Assembly: GCA_029379385.1 (NCBI GenBank)
Contig: CM055612.1
Coordinates: 15,624,001-15,688,000 of the forward strand
Origin: Quillaja saponaria
Lineage: Eukaryota > Streptophyta > Magnoliopsida > Fabales > Quillajaceae
Direction: 5' to 3'
Length of the DNA stretch: 64,000 nt
This document shows positions 45,801 to 59,321 of this stretch, piece after piece. The notes beneath the pieces are model-generated. The model was not told where the DNA came from. It did no database searches and worked only from the letters and a program-made list of their open reading frames with translations. Positions within the stretch are counted from its first letter, which is position 1; every line of letters begins with the position of its first letter. The position numbers were made by a program, and so were the translations under genes.

Positions 45801-46125
45801 TAACTAGGAACTCTTATTGAAAACTATGTAGAAGTTCATATGAGTATTCTATGATTGAGTTAATTAAGTGAACTTGTTTTGTAATAAGCACCTATATGAT
45901 TGTTAGAATGTCAACCATACAAGTGCTTATGGATCTATCACTATTAACATTTTCTAACCATATCAATAATTTCCCTTATTAATGATCCGACGGTTAGTAA
46001 TGTTTAAGAATAAAGTTTAAGGAACTATATCTTATAAACATGATCACATCATGGTTCTTATTTTTATTGTTTTTATTCTATGATATTTATCATATTACTT
46101 CTAGAGAATTAATTAGCAACTAAAG
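45801..46125 (+). repeat. Copia-associated repeat, first copy, interrupted by solo LTR
   Basis: About 300 bases here (AACTATGTAGAAGTTCAT..., GATCCGACGGTTAGTAATGTTTAAGAATAAA..., ATCATGGTTCTTATTT...) match 57210-57520 in the same orientation. The other copy precedes copia coding sequence, so this is likely a copia LTR or leader. The repeat is cut at 46125, where the long solo LTR begins. Confidence 0.65.
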
Positions 46126-49100
46126 TGTCACACCCCACACGGAGACATGATTGGTCGGAGGATTGGGGAACCAACCCTTTGTAACCCTGACTTCAAAACA
46201 AATAAACAAAAATGACTCTTGACTAAACCAAAGAATAAAAGCAAAGTTTAGAAAATACAAATTAACTATAAATGTTTATTTATGGAAATATATAATAATT
46301 TACTAAAAATTTCGGTAGAGGTTCCCTACAATGTGGAATATGCCCAAAAATACAAGCATATAATTTTGGTTACAGTCAACCAGTTTTCACAACATCAACA
46401 TACACATGGAGCTCAATTCCAATTCTTACCACAATAATAATAACTAAATTATTACATAACACAAAACCAGATACGACATTTAAAACCCTAATGTGAATCC
46501 AAACTTTCATCGTTTGGCTTCAAGTAAGAGATCTTGAAAAATATCTTGTCATATGCTATCGACAAGTCAAGAACTCAACAATGATGTATACTGAAATCCT
46601 GTTACTAAAAAGACATCAACAAATGGTGAGTTTCACGAACTCAGTGAAAGGAAAAGCACACCCAAAGGGTACTAGTATCACTCAACACAAGTATTTAATA
46701 CATAGAATAAATAACATATATATATATAAATCAAATAATTTCATAATACATAAATTTTATTGTAAATTAATTTCCTACGTATGTAATTATGAAAACTTAA
46801 AATTAATCAGACATTCTTCATGAAATACATTGCATAATAAGAAGTCAAACATTCAAATCACTCAAAACACACAAAGCACACAAAGCACACAAAGCACACA
46901 AAGAGCCAATAGAGTAACCCAGCCCCGCACACCATATATCCTCCACCAGGCATTTTTTTTCCCCCGCACACTAAATATATTCTCCATACACAATCCATCC
47001 CATTAGGGTCGAGTACTCAATCATTTAAAACACTTATCAGAATTAGCATATCTCATAATATCCTAGTTGCATTGGGATTCTATTTCAGAAGTCAAAATTA
47101 TTTCGCAATAATCATTTTTATTGGCCCTTATAAAAAACAAACAAAGGCACAATCCAAATAACTCAATTGAATACTACACATGCTTATGTTTCCATATAAA
47201 CATATCTATTCAAAATACATAAAAACTAAACATATTAATCTAGCAACCAAAAGGTAGCATTTATCCACTCACCGTTTGTCGATTTTACTCATCACTCCTT
47301 CTTGCGTTCACTCACGTCGTTAGCTCAATCACAAGTTTTGGAACTGCAATTACACTATCCCAGTATTACTTAGTTTGAAAATTTTATAGGTTATGACCTT
47401 TTTAATTATGAAAATCTATAGATACTAATTTTCAAGAATTTATTTAAAATTTACTCCTTTTAAGCATTTTCAAAATCCTCCTTGGATATATGTTTGGTTT
47501 TAACTTACATACTTAATCAAACTCAACAAAACAAAGTTCAAATATTATATCCATGAAGCTAGCTATCTTTTTTATTAAGAAACTTCTTCTAAAATCAGCC
47601 TTAAACTCATTCAAATCCCCACACATACATAAACAAGGCATATACAAATTTCTGGTTGCTTGAATCAGATTCTAGTGCTTATAGAATTCTCATACTTAGG
47701 AATTAAATTATGAAAATTTCAAGTCTAGTTTATCAACATGTTAAGAACAATTCATATTTATCACCCTACTCCTAATTCATCCTCTAAAACCCTCTAAAAC
47801 TAGTCATATCAAAACATGTTCAATTCGAACCCGAAAATTATAACCATGACTTCCAACACCTCCAAAATACATATAACATGAAATAAAACCTTCCAAGATC
47901 TATATTTGTCCCTTAATATGTAAGTAACAATTATTATTCTGAAGTCCTAAGCTAATTCAAACCATAACCCCGTCAAAGTTCCCCAGACTGACTGAAGCTT
48001 ACTTAAGCTCCTACATGAGCCTAGCTGGTCTAATAGCTCTAAAGATAAATATACTTCAAATCAAGTTACGAAACTTTTCAAATATCATCCCAAGACTATA
48101 AGCTACATTTTCTCTTTAAAACTCCTAAATTAATTCAGTGTCGAATGCATCTGAAATGCTGAATTTCTCTAACTTATAAAATCTTCCTTGTATCCTTTCA
48201 AAAACCCACCTAACTCCGATTTACACTTCACCCCATAACTAAGCATCCTTTATTCATACTCACTACCCATTTTCATCTATTCCTGAACTCACCAAATTAA
48301 CCAACCATTCTTTTCTCTTGTTTATGAACTTTTTATTCAAATTCTAATAATTCCTAACCACAAGGATTTGAATATACTAAGTTTTAATCCTTACATTGCA
48401 ACTAGTTTCTTTTAAGCCTTTTATCAAACATCTTAAGGGCATAAATTCCTTCCATTGGTATGTGTATTTTTATAGATACATATATTCCATATTACTCATA
48501 ATCCACATTGTACATACCTAATCCATGTTATATTGTCCTTTATCCTATCTTAAGCTACACCTACCTTGAGCAAATATCCTTATTTCTTATCATATCTTTT
48601 CTAGCTCTGTTCCACATTTACCTTACTAGCCAAGAAAATTAAAAAAATAATACTACAAAAGAAATAAATCTATCTTTAACATTCTAACCTCTGCCACATC
48701 TAATTATTGACAATGTCAAATTACAAAAAGACATCACTTACCACCATTACAAGACAACTTGTAAACTAGTAAATGAGTAAACTTTCCTTATTGTTTCAAA
48801 GCTATACTTTTGATTATGCAAAAACTTACTTGTACTTCGATAGTCAATTAGTCAAATGCATCCTCTATTTGTTATTGTGAATCACTGACCAAGATATCCA
48901 AAGGGCCCATTGTTTTGTATCTCTCATCTCTTAATAAAATTCTGCTCTTTTCTTACACTTTCTAAATCCATACTCATACAGTCATATTTAGTTTTGATCC
49001 TACTTAACCAAAAGTTCCTAATTCTAGAGTTTCTCTTCAAATTTTCAAGAAATAAAAATCCTTAAATTAATTATATCCCTTAAGCTTTTTTTTTTCTACA

Positions 49101-49996
49101 ACATTGGTAATTGATAAAAAAAAAAAAAAAAAACCAATGTCTAAATAATAGGAATCATAGAACACATAATCCAGAAAGGTTTTTCCTAGAGAAACAAACT
49201 CTAAGCCTGAACATATCATGTACAACACATGTTGAAAGATTCACAAGCCTAGAAGTACCACTACCAAGACTTCCTCTGCGAATTTTCATAGAAGAATTGA
49301 TAAATCAAATGCTAAAAGTAGTTAAGAGATAGATTACTCACGGCTAGCTATCAATGATTGGAAAGAAAAAATTGACTGTAACCCAACTAAAAGGAGTAGC
49401 TAGAGGGAAAAGTTGGACTATCATCAGGCACAAGCAAGAAGGAAAAAAGATGAAGTCCTCGACTGGTGCAAGAGAAAATGAAAGAAAGTTCAAGAAGCAA
49501 GGGAAGCAAAATAGAGAAGCATAAATTGGCCAAGAGAGAAAAATATGAAAAAGAAAGAAATAAGGTCAATGGATCAATTACTTTAATTAAATTTGTCATA
49601 TATAATATCTTGGTACTTAATTGAAGTTGTGGTCTACAATTAATCCTAATTATATGCATATATATATGTTATAAATGTTTTCTAGTTTACTTTTATTCAT
49701 GCACTTGTTTTAATTATCAACAAAATTACACAAGTTAAGTTCAAGTTCCAAGTCAACCAAGTTTTAAATTAATTATATGCATATTTTATGTACACCTATA
49801 GGTATAATATTTATTTACTTCATATACTTGCATTTAATTTTACGATCAAAAGTTACACCCAATTGTTCAAATTTCATGTGTTAATATCGGGTTATATCAT
49901 GTTCAATTGTACTATTTTTTATTTAATTTGTCTATTTTTTAACAAAAATTTACACATTACATTTAAAACACGACTTTACGAATTTGGGTTATGACA
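46126..49996 (-). mobile_element. Ty3/gypsy long solo LTR (copy D), complete, with target duplication
   Basis: The 3,871-base LTR begins TGTCACACCCC at 46126 and ends GGGTTATGACA at 49996. On the - strand this reads TGTCATAACCC...GGGGTGTGACA. The perfect 5-bp direct repeat TAAAG flanks it at 46121-46125 and 49997-50001. It is the reference copy for the family at 1-9184. There is no gag or pol, so it is a solo LTR left by LTR-LTR recombination. LTRs of this length with these ends occur in Tekay/Del-like chromoviruses, which is my best guess for the lineage. ORFs inside (46581-46823, 49111-49332, 49387-49659, 49788-49994) are chance frames. Confidence 0.9.
46869..46903. repeat. Nine-base tandem repeat (ACACAAAGC) x 4
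   Basis: Three full units and one eight-base unit lie directly before the CAGCCCCGCAC block of the solo LTR. The sister copies at 3690 and in reverse at 1050 and 7790 lack it, so it expanded in this copy. Confidence 0.85.
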
Positions 49997-50001
49997 TAAA
50001 G

Positions 50002-50889
50002 TACATGAGAAATAATAGTGCCTTATAGTTATTAATAATTTCATTTTGTTAATAATTGATTAAGTTTAAATTAATTTTAATATGCATACAAATCTAATGC
50101 TATTGGCTTCTAGGGTGTACTACTAACAAAGCTTATAGACAATGATCAATTATCTTAGTTATATGACCAACCAACTTGTCCTAATTAAGCAAACTAAAGG
50201 GGGAAGGGGTGAATAGTTTGACAATTAAAAATGCTCTGTTTAAAAAATACTTTCTCTTCAAGAGAGTTTAGTTAAATTTAAAGTGCAGCAAAAAAAAGAA
50301 AATAGTTAAAAAAGTAAAATAGCGACACACAATATTTTTACAGTGGTTTACCAAAAACACCTAACTAGTCCAGTCCTCAAGACATCGTTTGAAAGTTCTA
50401 ATAACTATTGATATTTCTAACTTACCAAATCAACAACTCTATGATCCTTTACAAGGAGACTAGACCCCTTTGATCACTTATAGGGAGATCATTGCTATTT
50501 GTTCTTTTAAGAGAAGAGAACTCTCTAATTAGTTATAGGGAGACTAATGCCATATGTTCAATTTAAGAGAGAACAAAACGCTTTACACACAAGTTACAAA
50601 ACTTATTTTTTCCCTCATAAGGAAGGATTGACAATTGATTTTACTCAATCACAAAGTGTCATTACCTATATTTTCAACCGTGCCTAATTAGTAGATAAGA
50701 AGTTTCACATAAATGTTCAAAACTGACTAGAATAACTTAGTGAGCTTTGAAAACTATTGTTAATATTTTAGAGTTGATAAATTTATTTTAGTAAGTTACA
50801 CAAGATTTCATTTTACACAATAAATATATTATTTTTATATAATTTAAATTGTACAAGGTTTTTAGAAGTTAAATATTTACAATTTTTGG
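50002..50889. other. Unresolved region
   Basis: No gene. GGGGGAAGGGGTGAATAG (50199) and TTTTTACAGTGGTTTACC (50335) resemble phrases common in plant copia LTRs and leaders, but no ends were found. Confidence 0.35.
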
Positions 50890-53640
50890 AGCTTATATTA
50901 AACCGGGTAAAACTTGGAAAACCCATTTTTGAGTTTAACTTGGGAGATCAATTTGAACCATAGAATGGGAGACAAGTGTCCCCATCCACATTTTTTTCCT
51001 ATTCCCCCTTTTACCCTTTTCCCTTTTTCCATTTTTCTCTCTTTTTATTTTTCCTTTTTCCTTCCTCCTTCCTCCTCTTTATGCAAGCTTCTTCTTCTTC
51101 TTTTCTTTGCAGCAACCAAGGGAGCTTCAAGAGCTCTCCTTTCTAGCTGAAAAGTACATCTTTTTTCTCCTCTAAGACCCACCTAAAAGCCCTTGAAATC
51201 TACAATCTCAAACCCTCCAAAATAGCTCCGTTTTGCATCAATTTTTGCCTCCGTTTTTTAGTTATTTCAGTTTGTTTTTGGATTGTTTTCAGTGGTTGTT
51301 TCAGCCCCCTTTCCCCTTCATTTCAGGCCTATATCCAGATCCAAATAGCAATGCAAAACAGCCTCCAAAATCCACCCAAAATAGGCTAAAAAGCCATCCA
51401 AAACAGCCCCCATTTCAGTCTCTTTTTGGGTTGATTTCAGTGGTTGTTCCAGCCACTTCCAACGGTGTTTCCAGCTCTTTTCCGGCACAAAAACAACCTC
51501 TAATGACCAAGGTGAGTTGCTAGCTTATGGATCTTCATTGCAATCTTGGATTTGCTTGAGTTGTAGCAAGCTAAATCATACTCTTGTTGACTTTAAATTG
51601 TGCTTAAATTATGCTCTTTTCAATTAAATTGTGGGTTATTTGAATTCTTATTGTTACCTATTGGAATTTCTATGAATTAAGTCTTGGTTATTTGTGTGGG
51701 CGCTTAGTTGTGAAAATTCAAATATAAGAATGTCATTTTTGGTGCTGGAATGTTTGTTGGGAACTTAATGTGAAAATCATGTAAATTCAAGGTTTGCGAG
51801 TTTTGAATTCTAAGTTGTTTTAAGTGAGGGAAATGGAGTTGTTGGGTTGATTTAGGCAAATGGGTATTTCTAAAACTTAATTTGAAATTGTCAAATTTAG
51901 AAAACTCTTGGAAATCATGTCTATTTTCGTTAGTTTGTGAAAGTTTAAGAATCTTGGTATTTAGCATATGTTTTAACTATGGTATATTTATATGCTTTTC
52001 ATTTTGATCTCACTATGGTTAATTTAGTATTTTAGCCACTTTTTGGAATTTGTTAGATTTGGATGTTTGCTTGTGGGTTAGGAAATGTTATTTGTAGGGC
52101 AACTCATTGCTTTTAATCCTTGGTTATACGGTTTGATTCCGAGATGCTTATTGTATCCTCATTTGAAATTGTTCTAGGCTCGTTGGAGACTTCCACACCT
52201 TCAGATAGGTGACTTTCAGTTCCAACATTCTTGGAAGTTTCGCTTGTACTGTGGATGGATAATTCTTAGTGTAGTGTTTTTATTGTACTCACCACATGCA
52301 TCACTACTTTTTAAATCGGAAACTACTTATTGTATAAACAAGTTTTACTTAAACTTGACATATGATCTTTCAAGCTTTTCAAACTAGTTTTTAATTAAAT
52401 GATTTTGAAAGCGCATTTGAACCATTAAACATTTTAAAGATCCATTTTGAATCACTTATGTGTACATGGATATCATTATTAGTTACTTTACATTCTTCAA
52501 CATAGTCATCAGAGACAAGCACTTTAACATTGCACCCTCTCTTATCTGTTAAGTGTCATTGAACATATAATTTGAAATCAATATTGCCACTTGGAATGAA
52601 AGTTAATTTATGTTATTTTGACTATTAGCTTACAATTGTATTTGACTTTGGATGATGGACTTATTTGATTTGGAAAGTAAATATTGGAATATTTGTTAGT
52701 TGGATAATGATGTTAGAGACACTTCCATTGATTTTTTATTTTATTTTATTTAGTTTCAGCTTGACATTTATTTGTTATTCAAATAAAATGATTTCCTTTC
52801 GGGTTACTTTTATGGAATAGTACTTGTCAGATTACCTTAGCTAATTAGGTAAGTTAGCCTATATGCACAGTATTTCAAATATGATACCTAGTCAGGGAGG
52901 GATACCCTAACCCTATGTGTGGGCCAACATATGTGGAATGAGTTTGATACCCTAGTTAGTTATGGTTTGGCACTGGCTCGTTGAAACCTAAGGTTTGATG
53001 GTTTGTATACATTGATGGATTTGACACCCTAGTTAACAGGGATTTAGCGCTGACTTTTTGTACCCTATTGTATTTCGGTTTGACAATTCTGACATTGTAT
53101 AATGCCTAACTATGATTTTCATAAAATGATTATATTAAATAGTTTGCTCTTGTTGTTTTGAGATTTCGGTTATGGTTCTCTTACCAAATGATTATTAAAA
53201 ACTATTTAATCACCATGCTTATGTTATCAAAATTTTGTCTTTATGTATACAGACTATTGGTGAAATATTTTTGCTTGTTAGCCTATTTTTTTGTTTTAGA
53301 TAGCTGATCTTGGATTCTGAGTTTTGTGTCTGGTGAAGGTGGCCATATGAAACTCTTTTTGGTATTCCTAGCCTTTGTTTTGGCTTGGACCTAGTGTATT
53401 TGTACTTTTTTGCATCTAGATATTTGTATTTGTATATTTGTAAATTACATTCCACTACAACCTTATTTTGAGATTTGTTGATATATTATGTTATTTGCTT
53501 TCAATAATGGATAACCATTTATGTATTATGTTATTATTGTATCAGGTTTAAAAAATTTTGAGCATCCAATTTTTTGACAAATATTGCAGTTTTGCTTCGT
53601 TTCGAGAACCTTTGTAGGCTTGTTTGGCTTATGGCCCCAT
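50890..53640 (+). mobile_element. Long gypsy-type LTR or derivative, second copy of the 39590 family
   Basis: The stretch 52790-53280 matches 39760-40260 in order and orientation. The preceding CT-rich part (50980-51110) and the TTCCAACGG...CTTTTCCGGCAC...GGTGAGTTGC part (51455-51523) look like a retroelement U3/leader with a splice-donor-like site. Two hydrophobic or low-complexity frames (50914-51150, 51233-51523) are not supported as genes. Exact ends were not found. Confidence 0.5.
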
Positions 53641-56600
53641 TTGGATCTTGACATAAAAATCAGATGACTTATGATGAGTTTTACAACAAAGATATGAAAA
53701 TTTGGCTATATTTGTGAATGATGAGGATATGAAAGTTTAAGGTCAAAGAGGATCTTCATTGTATTCTTCTGTTTATGTTCTTCCTCTTTTGTGTGGTGAT
53801 CACTTGCACTGATAGTGCTTCTTCAAGAAAGTAGTTGTTTCTCTAAGAATTTGTCTATTTGGAAAGTAAAGCTAATAATAGATTCATTGGGTAGAGTCAT
53901 TGTAGTTGCTTCATAGATTTGTGCAAAAAAATTTTACTATTGTGCAATTTCAGCATAGTAAAACTATTTGAAACAAACTTGATGTTAGACTTTACTTTCC
54001 TAGGCTACTACTCTCTGTTATTGCTTTTGAGTGAAATGAGTAGGTTTAGGCTCTATTGAGGAGGTCAAGTCGAACAAATAGAGTTATCACAATCCTGAAG
54101 ATGAAGCTAATTAGGTCTAAAAAAGGAGACTTGAGAAGCCTACCGAAGTCTAAGATCTATCGGGGAATTAGAAAGCAAAGTTTTCGAAGAAGACCTTGAT
54201 TTGAAAAGAGAAATCAATGCCTTGTTTCTTTTGATGTGAGAGTTTGCACAGAGATTAGGTATAGTAAATTAATTTGAAATAAATTTAATGTAGTATAGAG
54301 TAGTATCTGTTGAGAAGATTTCTAAATCAGTCATTTCTCTTTTTTACTCTTTTTAGTAGATGGTTGTTTAAATGAAAAATGATGTGTTCTACGAGTCCTC
54401 AATAAAATGTTTTTGATAGATGCCAATTGGTGTGATGCGTTTTATATACTCTTCATCTTCAAGCTCCTCAGATTGATCAAAGTGGTGAGAGAGCTTTATT
54501 CTTCTTAAGGATTTTCATGATGCATATGCAACGGTGCGTTTCAATTTAGTAGTGAGTTAGCGGTGAGTCAGCATTGGATGATCTTCAATGGTTAAAGTAC
54601 TGGTTCAGTTTTGGATCGTGCTAAAATGGATAATAATTTCAGCTACTTATATCACCTTCCAACATATGACCATTTATCAAAATGATGCGCTTTATCTCTT
54701 TAGTTTTTAGCTCTTTCTTTTATGTTATCAACAGATGTCTGATTTTATGAAACAATGTGTATCATTTCTATAGTAAATTAGCATTATATATATAACTCAG
54801 TAATTAAATACTTTGACTTGATTTCAGTAGTTAATCAAAGTCGAAAATGATTTCAGTTGATAGCTTGTAAGGCTATTTGATGATGGCTTTAGTGAATAGC
54901 TCTTTTTCACAATTGTCCTTCCAAAAGTTTGGTCAGCTTATATAGTAAAGACCTTCTAGCACATGATTATTCGATTGCCACTTTGTGTTTCAACACTTGA
55001 TGGATCTACTAATGCTAACTTTTCAGCACTTGACTCTTCAATTAATGAATATGATTAATGAAACTGAGCATATAATTTTGTCGACTTTGTATGCAGCTAG
55101 TTAAGGAAAACCACACAAAACTATGTGTTTTATTCTTTTAGTGGCTTTTCAGTCCAGCGAGAAATATCTTCAGAGGATGTCTTGAGAAGTAAAGACTTTG
55201 AATGCAACCCCCACTTATATTTTGAGCACCAGTTTAGGATTTTAATCAATCATGCTAAATGAAGCAAAAAATTCAGGCAACTCTGGTTGATTCTCTTGAT
55301 GATTGGGTACATGAAAATAAGTTATAGCCATTGATTAGTTTCTCAATTATAAGAAAGTTAATTCACTAATCTAAATAAAAGATAAGTTCAATTTTCTGGA
55401 CAAATCAAAATCAAAAAGTCAATAGAAGAAAATATTATTTTGTAAGCAGTAAGAGTAAATTACAAGGCATAACCTACACTCACAAAACAAAATTTACCCA
55501 GTCTCATTGAAACTCAGTGTCTCCTAACCTAAGCAGTCTATTACTTAAAAGTCTATTAGGGAATTATTAGTTGATCATTGAATTGATGAGGTACAAATAT
55601 AATTAGATTCAATGTTTAATATGTTGTTTGTGCATAAACTGCCATATACCCTAAATTGAAACCTGAGTAAACTACTGTAGTGATTGAGATTTCATCCATG
55701 AAGAGTCTATAACAGAATTGTAGGAAATTCAAGAGCAATAGGTGGAGTTGACTCCTCTAGAACCAAAGATTGACCAAACAATGATGTAATAGAGTTTCAA
55801 AAGAAAAATTTAAAAGTAGATGAAGGCCAACAAGTTAAATTCAAAGCCATTGAAGTTGGTTTTGCAAAAGCAGAAGTATAATATGATGAGATTCATGTTG
55901 AAAAAGATTACAGCTGGCAAAAAGTTGAACAGAAGAATGAAGAATTTCAAATCATCGCGGATCAAGTGGAAGCGAAGACTACAGAAGTTCAAAGTATCCA
56001 TAGGATCTACTTCATTATTTGGGAACCAAGTACATCTGTTACTCTAATGAATAAGGATTTACCTCTTGAAGCAATTAGGATGAACTTGTCAATTCCAACT
56101 GCTTGATTCATATAGTTACATATAATATCCAACCTTTAAGTGTATCCACATGAGTGAAATCGATTAAGGGGAAAAAGTTAGATGAAAATGCTTCTTGAAA
56201 CCTTCCTTGTATGCTAGTACAACTGCTAAAGCTTTAGTGTTATCACAAACACTCAATTGCCAAAATTTCATAACGTAGAGATTTTTGAATTTTGCTTGGT
56301 ATTTCTCTATACATATGTATTGTGAATCTTAGGTATCTTCTCTCTGTGAAAATAAGAAAGTAGTTGTGAAGTCTCCCCTCAATTAAATAGGGCACTGGTC
56401 AAAACCTAGGTGTTATGATCAAATCCTAACTCCTATAATTTTGGTCAAATAAGACAATTCTAATGAAACTTTATTTTAATTAAACAACAATTTGTGTAAT
56501 TACTTGGAAATCCAAAACTCATTTTAACTAATTTACACTATTTGTTTGTGAGCTCTTAGGTTCATATTAAATTAGTAGTAGGTGACATTAATTTAATATA

Positions 56601-57199
56601 TTTTTCATTTAGATCCTTATCTAATTAATTAGAACAATTTTCTAATTTATTTTATAAAAAAACAACTTTTAATTCACCAATTAATGAGAATTAATTAGTT
56701 GATTAATTCTCATATTACCTCTGAGTCAAGATTGATTCCTAACAGTATGTGATGATTATCCAAATGATAAAAATATAATTGTGAACCTTTCCGTTGTTAG
56801 TTTTCATGTAATTCAATCTTTCTATCATCCAATTTTCCTGTTAAAGTATGGATTACTGCCAAGCCTAACTTATTTAATCCAATAATATATCTATGAATAA
56901 GTCATAACTCGTGTGGTAAAATCTAGAGTTCATAATCTAGTTTCACACTAGCCCAACCATGGACTTTCTAAGTTATGTCATAACTAAATAACATTAACAT
57001 TCTCTTTCTTTACTGAGAATGATAAATCTCTTATTGTGTACTAGTATACCACCACAAATAGATAGGTGTACCTAATATTTACCCTTGTATAACTCATGGT
57101 GAATTAAACTTTGATAACATTAAAGCATGATAACCTATTTACACAAAGTACCTATGATGCCTCAAGTCTGAAGATTACTTGCACTATGGTAAATAAAAA
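53641..57199. other. Unresolved region, probable old retroelement leader or LTR
   Basis: About 3.5 kb of AT-rich DNA without a recognisable protein. Overlapping frames on both strands at 55810-56047 are shadows of one another. From about 56400 the text (TGTTATGATCAAATCC...) may be the start of the LTR belonging to the copia remnant downstream. Confidence 0.35.
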
Positions 57200-57530
57200 C
57201 TCTTTTTGACAACTATGTAAAAGTTCATAAAAGTGTTCTTTGGTTGAGTCAATTCAGGAAATTTGTTTTGTGACAGACACCTACATATTTGTTATAATGT
57301 CAGCTACACAAGTGATCATAAAATTGATCACCCTCAACATTTGAGCTAACATAATATGTATTAGTCTAACTGGATCATTAATTTTTATTTTTAATGATTC
57401 TACGGTTAGGGATGTTTAAGAATAAAAGTTAAGGAAATATATCTCATAAATATAATCATATCATGGTTCTTATTTCCATTGCTTTTATTTTATGGGATCT
57501 ATCATGTTAATTTAGATAGTAATAAGGAAT
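57200..57530 (+). repeat. Copia-associated repeat, second copy
   Basis: It matches 45801-46110 in the same orientation. It is followed within about 60 bases by copia integrase sequence, so gag and protease have been lost between them. Confidence 0.65.
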
Positions 57531-57584
57531 ACTTCATTACCTTCATGGATGACTAATCCAAATATTCATACGTATATCTTATAT

Positions 57585-57845
57585 CAAAAAAAATCAGAAG
57601 CACTTGAGTGTTTTAAGAGATATAAGGCTAAAATTGAAAAACAACTTAGAAAGAATGCTAAGATGTTAAGTACATAAAAAAAAATCAGAAGCACTTAAGT
57701 GTTTTAAGAGATATAACTAAAGTTGATAAAAAACTTGGCAAGAATGTTCAGATGTTAATTATATCAAAAAAAATTCAGAAGCACCTGAGTTTTTTAAGAG
57801 ATATAAGACTGAAGTTAAAAAACAACTTGGAAATAATTTTAAAGA
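57585..57845 (+). repeat. Triplicated integrase segment (about 90-base units)
   Basis: TCAGAAGCAC begins at 57594, 57685 and 57775. Each unit encodes or once encoded KKSEALECFKRYKAKIEKQL, the copia integrase stretch that leads to the next catalytic aspartate block. Unit 2 has a three-to-four residue loss and stops; unit 3 has a one-base change of frame at its start. Confidence 0.85.
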
Positions 57846-59321
57846 ACTATTAGAGGTGGAGAGTACAACTCCATAAAATTCGACAACTATTGTGAAGAGC
57901 AAGAAATCATAAGACAAATAACTATGTCTTATATGCCACAATAATATTATGTTGACAAAAGAAAAAAATAGAACATTATTGAATGTTGTTAGATGTATAT
58001 TCTCACATTTCAAACTTTAAAAAAGATTATGAGGGAGAAGCTTTGTTAACGGAAAATTAAATTTTGAATCAGATCCTCATAAAGTCTGTTGATTTGACAC
58101 AAATGAGATTTGGAATAGAAAAAGCTAGATTTGAGTCATTTGAGAAAATGGGGTTGCATAGCACATGTTATGGTTCCATCTTAAAATAAAGATAAGTTAG
58201 ACTTCAGGACATTGAAGTGTAATTTTACTGGATACTCAAAGCATTCGAAAGGATATAGATTTTACCACAAAGAAAAGGAAATTGATTAAAAGTAGAGATG
58301 CTAGTTTCTTAGAAAATTTCAAAGAAGAGGAAATAATTGAAGAGGATGTAGAACCATTATTTGTTATAGAGGATGATTATTATGATGAGAGGTGAGAATT
58401 TAAAGACAAATCCTATTGTGGTTGATGAACCTACAATCGTAGTTGGTAACAAGAAATTGAGAGGACCCCCTGAATGGATGGACGATTATTATTTGTATTC
58501 ATGTGAACATTCTTGTTTTTCAGTCGACATGGATATACAGGAGCATGTAAATACCACAACCTTTTCAGAAGCGAAGAAATCACAGGAATCAAGTCTATGG
58601 TTAGAAGTCATGAAAGATGAACTTGTTTCAATTGAAAGGAACAAGGTTTGGGAACTACATGACTTGATTAAAAATAGAAAGTCCATCAAATGCAAGTGGA
58701 TACTTAAAAGAAAATATTGTAAAAGGTTTTACTGAGAAGCTAAGAATAGATTATGAAGAAACATAATCACCTGTAGCAAAATTTGCATCCATACAAATCA
58801 TGTTAACTTTAGTTGCATGTCTTGACTTGGAACTATTCCAAATGGATGTCAAGGAAGCTTTTCATAATGGAGAGTTAAGAGACGAAATATATATATAGTT
58901 ATATTTATATATATGGAACAACTTGAAGGATTTCAAGTGAAAGGACATCAAGATAAAGTCTATAAGCTAAATAAGTCATTGTAGATGCATCTAGACAATG
59001 GTATCTCAAATTTCAAGAGTCTATTGTTCAACTTGGTTTTATTCCAAATAAATTAGACAATTGTGTAATCTTGGTCTAGAACATTAGGAAGCTGTTAAGA
59101 TGATCATGAAATATCTAAAAGGTACATTACACAACTAGTTAGTCTATCAAGTGAATGCACTTGAAGTTCTTGGTTACTTAAATGCTGATTTAGGAAGTGA
59201 TAAAAAATATGGAAAGTCAACAGTAGCTCATTTATTTGGTAGAGCTACCTTATCTAGGGTAGCAAGAAACAAGGATGTCTTATGATAGCTTCTAGTGTGG
59301 CTGCAACTCATATTGTCTGGA
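57585..59321 (+). pseudogene. Ty1/copia pol remnant (integrase, reverse transcriptase, RNase H)
   Basis: After the triplicated segment, frames give integrase text (NRTLLNVVRCIFSHF, then ILNQ, and KSVDL). At 58373-58735 one open frame holds ESSLWLEVMKDELVSIERNK and KSIKCKWILKRK, the start of copia reverse transcriptase. At about 58740-58900 follow IDYEET, VACLDLELFQMDVKEAFHNG and DEIYI. RNase H text (GYLNADLGSDKKYGKSTVAH) lies at 59160-59240. Stops and shifts are frequent. A CACTA end interrupts it at 59322. Copia pol would process and integrate the element; this copy cannot. Confidence 0.85.

Noticed and set aside
49997..53640. A host gene around 50914-51523 with CT-rich leader and GT donor
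   Set aside because: The frames are low complexity, and the downstream 52790-53280 repeat ties the whole stretch to an LTR family.
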